A stretch of 48,330 nt of DNA, taken from contig CACWFV010000012.1 of NCBI GenBank assembly GCA_902760315.1, positions 1 to 48,330 on the forward strand, in the 5' to 3' direction. The notes beneath the pieces are model-generated. The model did no database searches. It was not told the origin of the DNA and worked only from the letters and a program-made list of their open reading frames with translations. Shown one piece after another: positions 1-8,134 of this stretch. Position 1 is the stretch's first letter. Each line of letters begins with the position of its first letter. The stretch is from an uncultured Bacteroidales bacterium (GTDB taxonomy: Bacteria; Bacteroidota; Bacteroidia; Bacteroidales; Bacteroidaceae). A program made the position numbers and the translations under genes.

Positions 1-25
1 GGAGTTTCTCGATATTTTCGGTGTG

Positions 26-99
26 TGATCCCGTTGGGATTCAAACCCAAGACCTTCAGAACCGGAATCTGACGCTCTATTCAGCTAAGCTACGGGACC
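26..99 (-). tRNA. tRNA-Arg (anticodon CCG)
   Basis: Read on the minus strand this 74-nt stretch folds as a complete cloverleaf. The 7-bp acceptor stem pairs the bases at 93-99 with 27-33 (one G-U). There is a D arm, and a 5-bp anticodon stem (TCAGA/TCTGA) around the loop TTCCGGT, which places CCG at positions 34-36. The T arm (TTGGG/CCCAA) carries a loop of the TTTGAAT form, and the discriminator base is A. CCG reads the arginine codon CGG. CCA is not encoded at the 3' end. A -7 promoter element lies about 30 bp upstream. Confidence 0.93.
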
Positions 100-129
100 A
101 TAAAAGTAGCGTTTTTTTCAAAACACGTG

Positions 130-137
130 CAAAGGTA
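130..137 (-). promoter_or_regulatory. -7 element of the tRNA-Arg promoter
   Basis: TACCTTTG on the minus strand, an exact match to the Bacteroidetes TAnnTTTG element, about 30 bp before the 5' end of the mature tRNA. No good -33 TTG is visible at 19-21 bp. Confidence 0.65.
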
Positions 138-265
138 AGCATTTTTATTGAAAAAAGAGAATAGTACATTGAGAATTATACTCTTTTAAATATTGGCAGT
201 TTGTGCAGAATGTTGCTCAAAATCAAGGAATAGTGACATTTTGCAAAAATAATTAGGCAATTTAC

Positions 266-295
266 TTGCATTTCAAACTAAAAGTAGTACCTTTG
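266..295 (+). promoter_or_regulatory. asnA promoter (TTG-N19-TACCTTTG)
   Basis: TTG at 266-268 is followed after exactly 19 bp by TACCTTTG at 288-295, the full Bacteroidetes sigma-A consensus. Transcription would start near 301, giving a leader of about 50 nt before asnA. The rest of the 100-352 gap shows only AT-rich sequence and the tRNA promoter. Confidence 0.8.
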
Positions 296-352
296 CAGGC
301 GCAAACTGTAAACAACAGTAAATTGTAAATAATCAAATTGTATATTATATCA

Positions 353-1390
353 ATGAGTCAATTAATCAAGCCAATCGACTATCAGCCGTTGCTCGATGCC
401 AAGCAGACGGAGCAGGGCATCAAGATGATTAAGGAGTTTTTCCAGCAGAATCTGTCTACAGAGTTGCGCCTACGCCGTGTGACGGCTCCACTCTTCGTGC
501 TGAAGGGATTGGGTATCAACGACGACCTGAATGGTGTGGAGCGTGCTGTGACATTCCCGATCAAGGACCTGGGTGACGCCAAGGCCGAGGTGGTTCACTC
601 ATTGGCTAAGTGGAAGCGTCTGTCGCTGGCTGAGTATATGGTAGAGCCTGGGTACGGCATCTATACCGACATGAATGCTATTCGCGCTGACGAAGAACTG
701 GACAATCTTCACTCGCTGTATGTTGATCAGTGGGACTGGGAAGCTGTCATCACCAAAGAGCAACGCACCGTGGTTTTTCTGAAGAACGTCGTGGAGCGCA
801 TCTATGCCGCCATTCGCCGTACGGAATATCTGACCTGTGAGACCTATCCTCAGATAAAACCTTTCTTGCCAGAAGAGATTCACTTTATACATGCTGAGGA
901 ACTGCTGCAACTATATCCTGACAAGACACCCAAGGAGCGCGAGGACGCCATTTGCAAGAAGTATGGTGCTGTCTTTATAATAGGTATTGGTGGAAAACTC
1001 TCGAATGGTGAAAAGCACGATGGCCGAGCACCAGACTACGACGACTGGTCGACTATGGGTGATAATGGCCTGGCCGGTCTGAATGGTGACATTCTCATAT
1101 GGTACCCCGTGCTGGGTCGCTCGTTTGAATTGTCATCTATGGGTATCCGTGTGGACAAAGAGAGTCTGCTGCGCCAACTGGCTATTGAAGACAAGGAGGA
1201 TCGCAAGACGCTGTATTTCCACCAAAAACTGCTGAACGACGAGTTGCCGCTGAGCATAGGTGGCGGTATTGGTCAAAGTCGTCTATGCATGGTGCTGTTG
1301 CACAAAGGACACATTGGTGAGATACAGGCATCCATCTGGCCCGACGAGATGCGCCAGGAGTGCAAAGCGCTTGGTATGACACTCATATAA
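353..1390 (+). CDS. asnA: Aspartate-ammonia ligase (asparagine synthetase A)
   Basis: A 345-residue cytoplasmic enzyme that makes asparagine from aspartate, ammonia and ATP. It belongs to the class II aminoacyl-tRNA-synthetase-like AsnA family (E. coli about 330 residues). The whole length looks like AsnA: an N-terminal block with RLRRVTAPLFV, a central segment with SLYVDQWDWE, and a C-terminal GGGIGQSRLCM block that matches the class II motif 3. I chose ATG at 353. The frame stays open upstream to TTG 338, but MSQLIKP is the usual start of the family. The gene is monocistronic, expressed from a well-formed promoter at 266-295, and it converges on dnaX. Confidence 0.96.
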   Translation: MSQLIKPIDYQPLLDAKQTEQGIKMIKEFFQQNLSTELRLRRVTAPLFVLKGLGINDDLNGVERAVTFPIKDLGDAKAEVVHSLAKWKRLSLAEYMVEPGYGIYTDMNAIRADEELDNLHSLYVDQWDWEAVITKEQRTVVFLKNVVERIYAAIRRTEYLTCETYPQIKPFLPEEIHFIHAEELLQLYPDKTPKEREDAICKKYGAVFIIGIGGKLSNGEKHDGRAPDYDDWSTMGDNGLAGLNGDILIWYPVLGRSFELSSMGIRVDKESLLRQLAIEDKEDRKTLYFHQKLLNDELPLSIGGGIGQSRLCMVLLHKGHIGEIQASIWPDEMRQECKALGMTLI

Positions 1391-1441
1391 GAATGCTCCA
1401 TATATAGGAGTGCTGATTACCGCTGGGAACAGTGCGGATAG

Positions 1442-3199
1442 TTAGGCTAATTCCAAGTCGAGTAAGTCCTTCAACACTTTGATTGAAGGATTTTCTTTTT
1501 CCAATAGCTGGTACTGCTCTCGTCTGGAAAGAACCGGAACATCCGCGCCTTGTTCTGCAAGGCGTAAAGAAAGGCGAATGCTTTTGTTATGAAGATAAAG
1601 TTTGAGGGTGCTGGCTATGCTACCCTTGATTTGTTCCAACTGGTCCAATGCGACTTGATTGTCTGCGGTCACTTCCACATTAGGGAAGTCCGTGATGACG
1701 GGATTCATGTTTTTCATGCGTGCTGCGATGCCACTTAGTTTCTGGGGCATACGGTTGCACATCAGCATCCATTGCAGTTCCAAGTCTTGCTGGCTGAACG
1801 CCATCTCCTCGTCTTTTGGCACGGCATTGGGGTCAGAGGCATCCAGTGTGCCTGGTATGACTGACATCTTCTTGGGAGATGCTTTCTCCAGGACGTTTTT
1901 GAACGAAAGGCTCACAGCCGACTTCAACAAAGGACGCTTGGCTGCTGGAGCTGCAGCTGTATGCTGAACCATTTCTGGCGATGACGCAACACGCTCAGCA
2001 GCGGCTACCTGCGGGGCTGCTTTCTGTGGCTGAGGGGCTTGTGTCAGTTGCTTAAACAGGGATTTCAATCTTCTGGGCTTACGCCCACTGCCAACGCCAT
2101 CGTCAGGCTGAGTAATCTGAGCTATTTCTATCAGCGTCAGCTCTACCAACAGGCGCTTATTACTGGATTGGCGGTAGTTGATATCGCACTGGTTAATGAT
2201 GCGCAGTGCTTGATAAAGAAATGGAATCTGGCACTTCTGAGCCTGCTGCTGGTAGCGCTCACGTTGCTGGTCACTTACTTCCAAGAGCGGCAACGTCTGT
2301 ATGTCGCGAGCCATGAGTACATTACGTACGTGTTTAGCCAAGCCCTGAATGAGTAGTCCCCCATCGAAGCCCTTGTTGATGATGTTGTTCAGCAGTACCA
2401 TGATGTCCATCGCTTTATTCTCCAGTGCCAGGTCTATCAAGCGGAAATAGTTGTCAGAGTCGAGTACGTTCAAGTCTTCAATGACCTTTTGGTAGGTGAT
2501 GTTGCCCTGACAGAAGGATGCTGCCTGGTCGAAAATACTGAGAGCATCACGCATGCCGCCGTCAGCTTTCTCGGCAATAACAGCCAATGCTTCTTCCTCA
2601 ACGCTGATGCCCTCCTTCTGAGCAACCTGTTTGAGGTGGCTAATAGTGTCGCGCACCGTCATGCGTTCAAAGTCATAAATCTGACAACGGCTCAAGATGG
2701 TTGGAAGAATCTTGTGCTTCTCAGTAGTTGCCAGAATAAAGATAACATGCTGGGGCGGTTCCTCCAAGGTTTTCAGAAAAGCATTGAAGGCAGCCGTAGA
2801 GAGCATGTGCACCTCGTCAATGATAAACACTTTATACTTACCCACCTGGGGCGGTATGCGTGTCTGCTCCATGAGCGTCTTGATGTGTTCTACCGAATTG
2901 TTGGATGCTGCATCAAGTTCAAAAATGTTAAATGAGCGCTGCTCGTTGAAAGCCTCACACGACTCGCAATGCCCACAAGCCTCGCCATCGGCAGTTGGCG
3001 ACATGCAGTTAATGGCCTTGGCAAAGATTCTGGCACAAGTGGTCTTACCCACGCCGCGCGGTCCGCAGAAGAGGTATGCGTGTGCCAATTTCCCGCTCTT
3101 GACGGCATTCTTCAGCGTAGTAGTCAGTGCCTGTTGTCCTACCACGGAGTCAAACGAAGTCGGACGATATTTTCGTGCCGAAACGATGTATTCTTCCAT
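1442..3199 (-). CDS. dnaX: DNA polymerase III subunits gamma and tau
   Basis: The clamp-loader ATPase of the replicative polymerase, 585 residues. The N-terminal AAA+ module has Walker A (GPRGVGKTTCARI, about residue 45), a four-cysteine zinc module (C-x8-C-x2-C-x2-C, near residues 66-80), Walker B/DEVH and sensor/arginine finger SRCQ. A collar domain follows, then an Ala/Pro/Lys-rich linker and a C-terminal tau-like region. ATG at 3199 (MEEYIVSARKYRP) is preferred over GTG 3205 two codons upstream. A TACCTTTG promoter sits at 3221-3228 and diverges from the divIC-like gene. I did not see an obvious A-run slippery site for a gamma frameshift product. Confidence 0.95.
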   Translation of the reverse strand: MEEYIVSARKYRPTSFDSVVGQQALTTTLKNAVKSGKLAHAYLFCGPRGVGKTTCARIFAKAINCMSPTADGEACGHCESCEAFNEQRSFNIFELDAASNNSVEHIKTLMEQTRIPPQVGKYKVFIIDEVHMLSTAAFNAFLKTLEEPPQHVIFILATTEKHKILPTILSRCQIYDFERMTVRDTISHLKQVAQKEGISVEEEALAVIAEKADGGMRDALSIFDQAASFCQGNITYQKVIEDLNVLDSDNYFRLIDLALENKAMDIMVLLNNIINKGFDGGLLIQGLAKHVRNVLMARDIQTLPLLEVSDQQRERYQQQAQKCQIPFLYQALRIINQCDINYRQSSNKRLLVELTLIEIAQITQPDDGVGSGRKPRRLKSLFKQLTQAPQPQKAAPQVAAAERVASSPEMVQHTAAAPAAKRPLLKSAVSLSFKNVLEKASPKKMSVIPGTLDASDPNAVPKDEEMAFSQQDLELQWMLMCNRMPQKLSGIAARMKNMNPVITDFPNVEVTADNQVALDQLEQIKGSIASTLKLYLHNKSIRLSLRLAEQGADVPVLSRREQYQLLEKENPSIKVLKDLLDLELA

Positions 3200-3220
3200 A
3201 AACACTTATGATTTTGCCCA

Positions 3221-3228
3221 CAAAGGTA
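3221..3228 (-). promoter_or_regulatory. dnaX -7 element
   Basis: TACCTTTG on the minus strand, 22 bp before the dnaX ATG at 3199, which implies a leader of roughly 15 nt. A TTG lies 22 bp further upstream, slightly wide of the usual spacing. Confidence 0.65.
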
Positions 3229-3258
3229 CAAAATAAAGTGAAAAGAAATGCAATTTCT

Positions 3259-3290
3259 TTTGTATTTCTCTCACTTATTTTGTAATTTTG
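3259..3290 (+). promoter_or_regulatory. Promoter of the divIC-like gene (TTTG-N20-TAATTTTG)
   Basis: TTTG at 3259-3262 and TAATTTTG at 3283-3290 with 20 bp between them match the Bacteroidetes consensus. It points into the gene at 3312 and lies back to back with the dnaX promoter. Confidence 0.7.
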
Positions 3291-3311
3291 CAAACGTAAT
3301 CGAAAACAGCA

Positions 3312-3662
3312 ATGAAAAAAATCAAGCAGATACTCCTTGACATCTATCACATCAAGGCCCTAAAGTATATCGTAGTGTCGCTGGTCGGCATCACTCTGAT
3401 AGGTTTTGTGGATGAGAATAGCATTCTACACCACATCATGAACAAACAGCGCATCAGCGAACTGCAGGACGAGATAGACCGATACACCGCCCAGAACGAA
3501 AACGACAAGGCCCAGATTCAGGAACTTGAGGAAAACCCTAAAGCCATTAAGAAGATAGCTCGTGAACGTTACTTTATGAAATCGGATGATGAGGACATCT
3601 TCGTACTTAGCGATGACGAGCAGTCTGTTAACAGCATATTAAACAATGAGAGAGTTAAATAA
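3312..3662 (+). CDS. Septum formation initiator family protein (DivIC/FtsB-like)
   Basis: A 116-residue bitopic membrane protein. It has a short basic cytoplasmic N-terminus (MKKIKQI), one membrane helix (about residues 20-36, IVVSLVGITLIGF), then a coiled coil (about 43-75, ISELQDEIDRY and following) and the short conserved region NPKAIKKIARERYFMK typical of FtsB/DivIC. These proteins join the FtsQ-FtsL complex at the division site. The acidic C-terminal tail (KSDDEDIFVLSDDEQ) is common in Bacteroidales members. The next gene starts 17 nt inside this one, so the two are probably co-translated. Confidence 0.85.
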   Translation: MKKIKQILLDIYHIKALKYIVVSLVGITLIGFVDENSILHHIMNKQRISELQDEIDRYTAQNENDKAQIQELEENPKAIKKIARERYFMKSDDEDIFVLSDDEQSVNSILNNERVK

Positions 3663-4041
3663 GTTAGAGATCATGCTCATGTTGCTCGGCGGCTTGCTCA
3701 TGGTCATCGGAGCAGGTGCGAATGTATTGTTCTGCCAATGGGCACCCTACGTATTTTCCCCAGGAGCCTTGCTATTTGTTGCCATGCAATTGCGCCAACG
3801 CTACGAAGGCCGCAATTTTACCATACGCCGTCTACGTCGAATCCAGATTCTCAGTTGTATGCTCTTTCTGTTATCAGCCCTGCTCATGTTGGCTAACCAA
3901 CAGAATTTTCTGCCTCTGGACTGGCTCTATTATATTAAATATGTACGAAACAATTGGGTCGTCGCACTTCTTGTGGCAGCCATTCTTCAACTCTATACCA
4001 GCCACCGAATAAGCAGCGAAATAGAAAAAGACACCAAATAA
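3646..4041 (+). CDS. Small multi-pass membrane protein of unknown function
   Basis: 131 residues with four hydrophobic stretches likely to span the membrane: about residues 8-28, 33-46, 68-83 and 104-118. Basic segments (RQRYEGR, RRLRRI) between helices two and three suggest a cytoplasmic loop. It overlaps the 3' end of the DivIC-like gene by 17 nt, which argues for a real, coupled gene. I recognise no domain with a known function. The neighbourhood hints at an envelope or division role, but that is only context. Confidence 0.75.
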   Translation: MRELNKLEIMLMLLGGLLMVIGAGANVLFCQWAPYVFSPGALLFVAMQLRQRYEGRNFTIRRLRRIQILSCMLFLLSALLMLANQQNFLPLDWLYYIKYVRNNWVVALLVAAILQLYTSHRISSEIEKDTK

Positions 4042-4106
4042 ATGCTAAATATTTGCGCAAAAGTTTAAAATTGCGCAAATATTTTTCATATTTCAAGATA
4101 TCGTCG

Positions 4107-4114
4107 TACATTTG
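4107..4114 (+). promoter_or_regulatory. -7 element upstream of the DUF4369 lipoprotein
   Basis: TACATTTG fits TAnnTTTG and lies 29 bp before the ATG at 4143. No clear -33 TTG is present at the right distance. It would give the lipoprotein-pyrC run its own start. Confidence 0.55.
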
Positions 4115-4142
4115 CCGATAATTTCTGACGAAAACTTTAGCT

Positions 4143-4937
4143 ATGAATAGATTTACATATACGATTGCATCCGTTCTTACGGTATTGTTGACCTCCTGCG
4201 CCAGTTCCTACAACGTGCGGGGAACGTCATCAATCTCCGCGCTCGATGGCAGCAAGCTCTATCTGAAGACCATCAAAAACAACGAATTCCGGAACATAGA
4301 CTCCTGCGAAGTCGTTCATGGTGAGTTCCACTTTGCCGGACTGCTCGACAGTGTCTGCATGGCCAGCCTTTTTATGGACGACGAAAGCATCATGCCCATT
4401 GTTTTGGAAGAAGGCGATATTGTAATCCGCATCGAGAATGGCGTACAGAACGTCAGTGGTACTCCGTTGAACGACAGCCTGTATGTCTTCATGGATAAAC
4501 ACAATCAACTCTCCAACCGCATGAGCGAGCTCTCCCATCGTCAAAGTCAAATGCTGCTCGATGGTATTGACGAAGATCAGATAAACCGCGAACTCTCTTT
4601 GGAGGCCAACCAAATAGCTACAGAGGAAGACCAATTGGTTACAAAGTTCATTTGCGACAACTTCGACAATGTCCTTGGCCCCGGTGTCTTCATGATGATT
4701 ACCAGCCAGTATCGCTATCCCGTGTTGACCCCCCAGATTGAGGACATCATGTCAAAAGCCACTGACCGTTTCAAAAACGACACCTACGTTCGTGAATACT
4801 ACCAAACAGCCCAAGAGAACGAGGCTCGCATGAATGGCACCAAAGACATGGAAGAGCCCACTGTACCCCAAGCCGCCCAACCGGATTCACTTGCCGTCCA
4901 GCCCGTTGCTCCACTGACCAATCTTCCTAAGCCATGA
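4143..4937 (+). CDS. DUF4369-domain lipoprotein
   Basis: 264 residues. The N-terminus is a lipoprotein signal (MNRFTYTIASVLTVLLTSC) with lipobox LTSC, so Cys19 is the likely lipidated residue. Residues about 28-115 match the DUF4369 pattern seen in many Bacteroidetes lipoproteins and in front of thioredoxin-like domains: ISALDGSKLYLKT, an IDSCEV turn, then FHFAG and VLEEGDI. No thioredoxin CxxC domain follows. The rest is helical and ends in a Pro/Gln-rich tail. The stop overlaps the pyrC start as ATGA, so the two are translationally coupled. Its function is unknown. Confidence 0.8.
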   Translation: MNRFTYTIASVLTVLLTSCASSYNVRGTSSISALDGSKLYLKTIKNNEFRNIDSCEVVHGEFHFAGLLDSVCMASLFMDDESIMPIVLEEGDIVIRIENGVQNVSGTPLNDSLYVFMDKHNQLSNRMSELSHRQSQMLLDGIDEDQINRELSLEANQIATEEDQLVTKFICDNFDNVLGPGVFMMITSQYRYPVLTPQIEDIMSKATDRFKNDTYVREYYQTAQENEARMNGTKDMEEPTVPQAAQPDSLAVQPVAPLTNLPKP

Positions 4938-6316
4938 AGACGCTTATCAGGGGGGGGCATGTCGTTAATGAAGGGCGAGTGTTTGATGGCGACATTGTCA
5001 TCATCGACGGCAATATCACCGAGGTGAGAAGGAAGAAAAATGCAGAACAACAGCAATCCTTAGACACAAATGCTGAGTCTTCAGACTTCAACGAGATTAT
5101 TGATGCCAGCGGCTGCTACGTCCTGCCCGGCGTCATTGACGACCATGTACACTTCCGCGACCCCGGACTGACTGAAAAAGCCGACATCGATACCGAGAGC
5201 CGCGCGGCAGCAGCAGGAGGCGTCACTAGCTATTTTGACATGCCTAACTGCCAGCCCCAAACTACAACGCTGGAGGCTCTTGCACAGAAGCATGCTTCAG
5301 CCCAACGGAAGAGCCACGTCAATTATGCCTTCTTTTATGGAGCCACAAATGACAATGCCGATACCTTTAGCACGCTGGACACTACACGCGTTCCGGGCAT
5401 CAAACTCTTCATGGGTTCTTCTACCGGCAACATGCTCGTTGATCGTCAGGACTCGTTGGAGCACATCTTCAAGCTTTGCCGGTTGCCGCTTATGGTGCAT
5501 TGTGAGGACACCTCCATCATCCAGCGTAACATGGCCAGCGCCCAACAGTCTTGGGGACAGGATCCGCCTGTTAGTCTGCACGCTATGATCAGAAGCGAAG
5601 AAGCCTGCCTTCAGTCAACGCGCCAAGCCGTCAATCTGGCTCAAAAATATGGTACCCGCCTGCACGTAGCCCACATCTCAACGGCTGAGGAGTTAGAACT
5701 CTTTGAGCCCTACTCCATCAGTGGCAACACTATCGGAACACGCATAACCGCCGAGGCCTGTGTAGGTCACCTGCTCTTCACCCAACTTGACCACGAGCGT
5801 CTTGGGTCTCGCATAAAGGTTAATCCCGCCATTAAGACTCCCGTTGACCAGTTCATGCTACGCGAAGCACTCACAGATGGTCGCATCACTGTGATTGCCA
5901 CAGACCATGCTCCCCACCTGCTTCATCAGAAAGAAGGGGGAGCAGCTAAAGCTGCTTCCGGTATGCCGATGATACAGTTCTCGCTGGTTTCCATGCTGGA
6001 ACTAGTCGACGAAGGCATACTTACCATCCAGCGTCTGGTTCAGTTAATGTGCCACAATCCGGCACTGCTTTTCGGCGTATGTAACCGTGGCTTTCTGCGC
6101 CCAGGATTTCGGGCCGACATTACACTTGTACGCCCCAACAGTGCGTGGTGCGTCAACAAAGATTGCATTCTCAGCAAATGCGGTTGGAGTCCTATGGAAG
6201 GACATCAGTATCAATGGCGCGTCGAGCGCACCCTTTGCAACGGCCAGACCGTCTATGCCAATGGGCACGTTATTAACGAAGTTCTTGGAGAAGCCATCAC
6301 ATTTTCTCACTCATGA
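4934..6316 (+). CDS. pyrC: Dihydroorotase
   Basis: Third step of pyrimidine synthesis: reversible cyclisation of N-carbamoyl-aspartate to dihydroorotate. At 460 residues it is an amidohydrolase-fold class I dihydroorotase. Metal-site motifs are in order: DDHVHFRDPG (about residue 68, the HxH pair), FDMPNCQP, GIKLFMGSSTGNM (lysine expected to be carboxylated), MVHCED, HVAHIST, and IATDHAPH with the catalytic aspartate. Allantoinase is the main alternative, but the FRDPG and DMPN signatures fit PyrC better. It overlaps genes at both ends by ATGA. Codons 6-8 contain a run of eight G bases (4950-4957). Confidence 0.92.
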   Translation: MKTLIRGGHVVNEGRVFDGDIVIIDGNITEVRRKKNAEQQQSLDTNAESSDFNEIIDASGCYVLPGVIDDHVHFRDPGLTEKADIDTESRAAAAGGVTSYFDMPNCQPQTTTLEALAQKHASAQRKSHVNYAFFYGATNDNADTFSTLDTTRVPGIKLFMGSSTGNMLVDRQDSLEHIFKLCRLPLMVHCEDTSIIQRNMASAQQSWGQDPPVSLHAMIRSEEACLQSTRQAVNLAQKYGTRLHVAHISTAEELELFEPYSISGNTIGTRITAEACVGHLLFTQLDHERLGSRIKVNPAIKTPVDQFMLREALTDGRITVIATDHAPHLLHQKEGGAAKAASGMPMIQFSLVSMLELVDEGILTIQRLVQLMCHNPALLFGVCNRGFLRPGFRADITLVRPNSAWCVNKDCILSKCGWSPMEGHQYQWRVERTLCNGQTVYANGHVINEVLGEAITFSHS

Positions 6317-7098
6317 TTATCGACTACGGCATCCAGCAGCTAACGCCCTACATCAACTGGGACTACTTCTTCTATGCCTGGGGCATGCAGGGCAAGCCTC
6401 AAGACGAGCGATTAAAACTACAAACGGAGGCATTGGACACGCTTACCGAGCTAGATAGCCACTATCAAGTTCACGCCATCTTTCTTATATCCGATGCCCA
6501 TAGTGAGGGGGATGATATCGTGCTGTCCGATGGCCGCCATATTCCTCTGCTACGCCAGCAACAGGCAGGAAGCGAATGTCTCTGTCTGGCAGACTTCCTT
6601 CATCCGAAGCACGACCGCATAGGTCTTTTTGCCACTTCAGCAGATATAGGCTTGGAGGAAGACTTCAACCACGACAGTTACAAGAAAATGATGGTGCAGC
6701 TACTTGCCGACCGTCTAGCCGAGGCCGCTGCCGAAAAGATGCATGAATCCGTTCGCAAAACATACTGGGGCTATGCCCCCGACGAGCAACTCACCGTCCA
6801 CGAGCTGCACATAGAACGGTTTCAAGGCATCCGCCCTGCCGTGGGTTACCCATCCCTACCCGACACCAGTCTCAACTTCGTACTCAACGAGTTGCTCGAC
6901 ATGCGACAGATTGGTATCCGCCTTACCCAGAATGGAGCCATGAAACCTCATGCCAGCGTCTCTGGCCTGATGATTTCACACCCCAAGGCTCGCTATTTTT
7001 CCATAGGTAACATTGGAAACGACCAGTTGAACGACTATGCCCATCGACGAGGGTTACCTGTTGAGATGATACGTAAATTCCTCAGTTCCAACCTATGA
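6313..7098 (+). CDS. Stand-alone methionine synthase (MetH) activation-domain protein
   Basis: 261 residues corresponding to the C-terminal AdoMet-binding reactivation module of cobalamin-dependent methionine synthase, without the homocysteine, folate or B12 domains. Diagnostic motifs are YWGYAPDEQL, RFQGIRPAVGYPSLPD (the RPxxGYPxxPD AdoMet site, about residues 175-190) and the final block with AMKPHASVSGL followed by DQLNDYAHRRG. In full MetH this module binds AdoMet and remethylates the inactive cob(II)alamin form after reduction. A free copy could act in trans on a MetH lacking the domain or on another corrinoid protein. It is coupled by ATGA to pyrC before it and to the phosphoesterase after it. 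Confidence 0.85.
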   Translation: MIIDYGIQQLTPYINWDYFFYAWGMQGKPQDERLKLQTEALDTLTELDSHYQVHAIFLISDAHSEGDDIVLSDGRHIPLLRQQQAGSECLCLADFLHPKHDRIGLFATSADIGLEEDFNHDSYKKMMVQLLADRLAEAAAEKMHESVRKTYWGYAPDEQLTVHELHIERFQGIRPAVGYPSLPDTSLNFVLNELLDMRQIGIRLTQNGAMKPHASVSGLMISHPKARYFSIGNIGNDQLNDYAHRRGLPVEMIRKFLSSNL

Positions 7099-8093
7099 TA
7101 GCCCGTTTTGCCATCCCCTTTTTCATTATCGTAGCATTTGTACTGCTACCCCTTACATTATATGGCCTCTCTCGTTGGCTCCTGCCCAGGCGCTATGGCC
7201 AACTGGCCGGCATTCTGCTAGCAGCAGCCGACATAGTCTTGGCTGCGTACGGAATGACTGCAGGTTTCCGTCCCTTGGTAGTACGCCACATAGAGTTTGC
7301 CAGCACCGACCTCCCGGCAGCCTTTGACGGTTACCGTATTGTCCACTTCTCAGATGCCCACGTAGGAACATTGACAGGAAGCCGTGAATCACTCATACCA
7401 CAGCTTATCGACAGCATCAACGGCCAAACTCCCGACATGATAGTTTTTACGGGAGACATGCAGAACATCCGTCCGGAAGAGCTCATACCACCCATGCTCC
7501 ACTTTCGCAGACTTTATGCTCCGGATGGCGTCTATGCAGTGCTGGGCAATCACGACTATGCCACCTATCAAACAGGCAATGAAAGAGAGAAAGCACAAAA
7601 CTGCCAACTGACGCAGGACATCATCCGCAAAATGGGCTTTGACTTGCTGCTCAACGAACATCGCACCATTCGTCTACCCAAGAAACAGCGACACGACAGT
7701 CTTGCCAGTGACTCCGACTCCATAGTTCTGGGCGGCATGGAAAACTGGGGAACAGCTCAGCGCATGCCTCGCCGGGGTGATGTCAGACAGACATTAGCAG
7801 GACTATCGGGTCGCCAGCCCTTTACCATCATGCTACAGCACGACCCCACCTGCTGGCGCCAAAAGATTCTGCCGGAATGCCACGCTCAGCTCACACTCAG
7901 CGGACATACACATGGCGGCCAGTCCTCGCTATTGGGATGGTCGCCTGCAGCGCTCGTCTACGATGAGTGGCAAGGTCTGACCATGAAGAAGTCTCGCGGG
8001 CTATTAGTCACTACAGGTGCCGGTTCACTCATTCCCTTCCGTCTGAACCAACCCAGAGAGATTGTCGTCATCACACTAAAACGAAAACATTGA
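7095..8093 (+). CDS. Membrane-anchored calcineurin-like metallophosphoesterase
   Basis: 332 residues. Two N-terminal hydrophobic segments (about residues 4-27 and 37-57) anchor an extracytoplasmic domain that carries all five metallophosphoesterase blocks: SDAHVG (about 86), TGDMQ, GNHDY, a histidine in LQHDPTCW, and SGHTHGGQ (about 268). The layout is that of YkuE/YpbG-type enzymes, which use a two-metal centre on phosphoesters; the substrate cannot be read from sequence. The start overlaps the stop of the MetH-activation gene (ATGA). Confidence 0.85.
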   Translation: MIARFAIPFFIIVAFVLLPLTLYGLSRWLLPRRYGQLAGILLAAADIVLAAYGMTAGFRPLVVRHIEFASTDLPAAFDGYRIVHFSDAHVGTLTGSRESLIPQLIDSINGQTPDMIVFTGDMQNIRPEELIPPMLHFRRLYAPDGVYAVLGNHDYATYQTGNEREKAQNCQLTQDIIRKMGFDLLLNEHRTIRLPKKQRHDSLASDSDSIVLGGMENWGTAQRMPRRGDVRQTLAGLSGRQPFTIMLQHDPTCWRQKILPECHAQLTLSGHTHGGQSSLLGWSPAALVYDEWQGLTMKKSRGLLVTTGAGSLIPFRLNQPREIVVITLKRKH

Positions 8094-8134
8094 ATTAGAT
8101 ATTAGCCATTCAACTTTGAAAACAATCCACGCGT

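Noticed and set aside
1391-1441. Bidirectional terminator between asnA and dnaX
   Set aside because: Only 4-bp complementary stretches (CTCC/GGAG, CCGC/GCGG) with loops and no U-tract; too weak to call.
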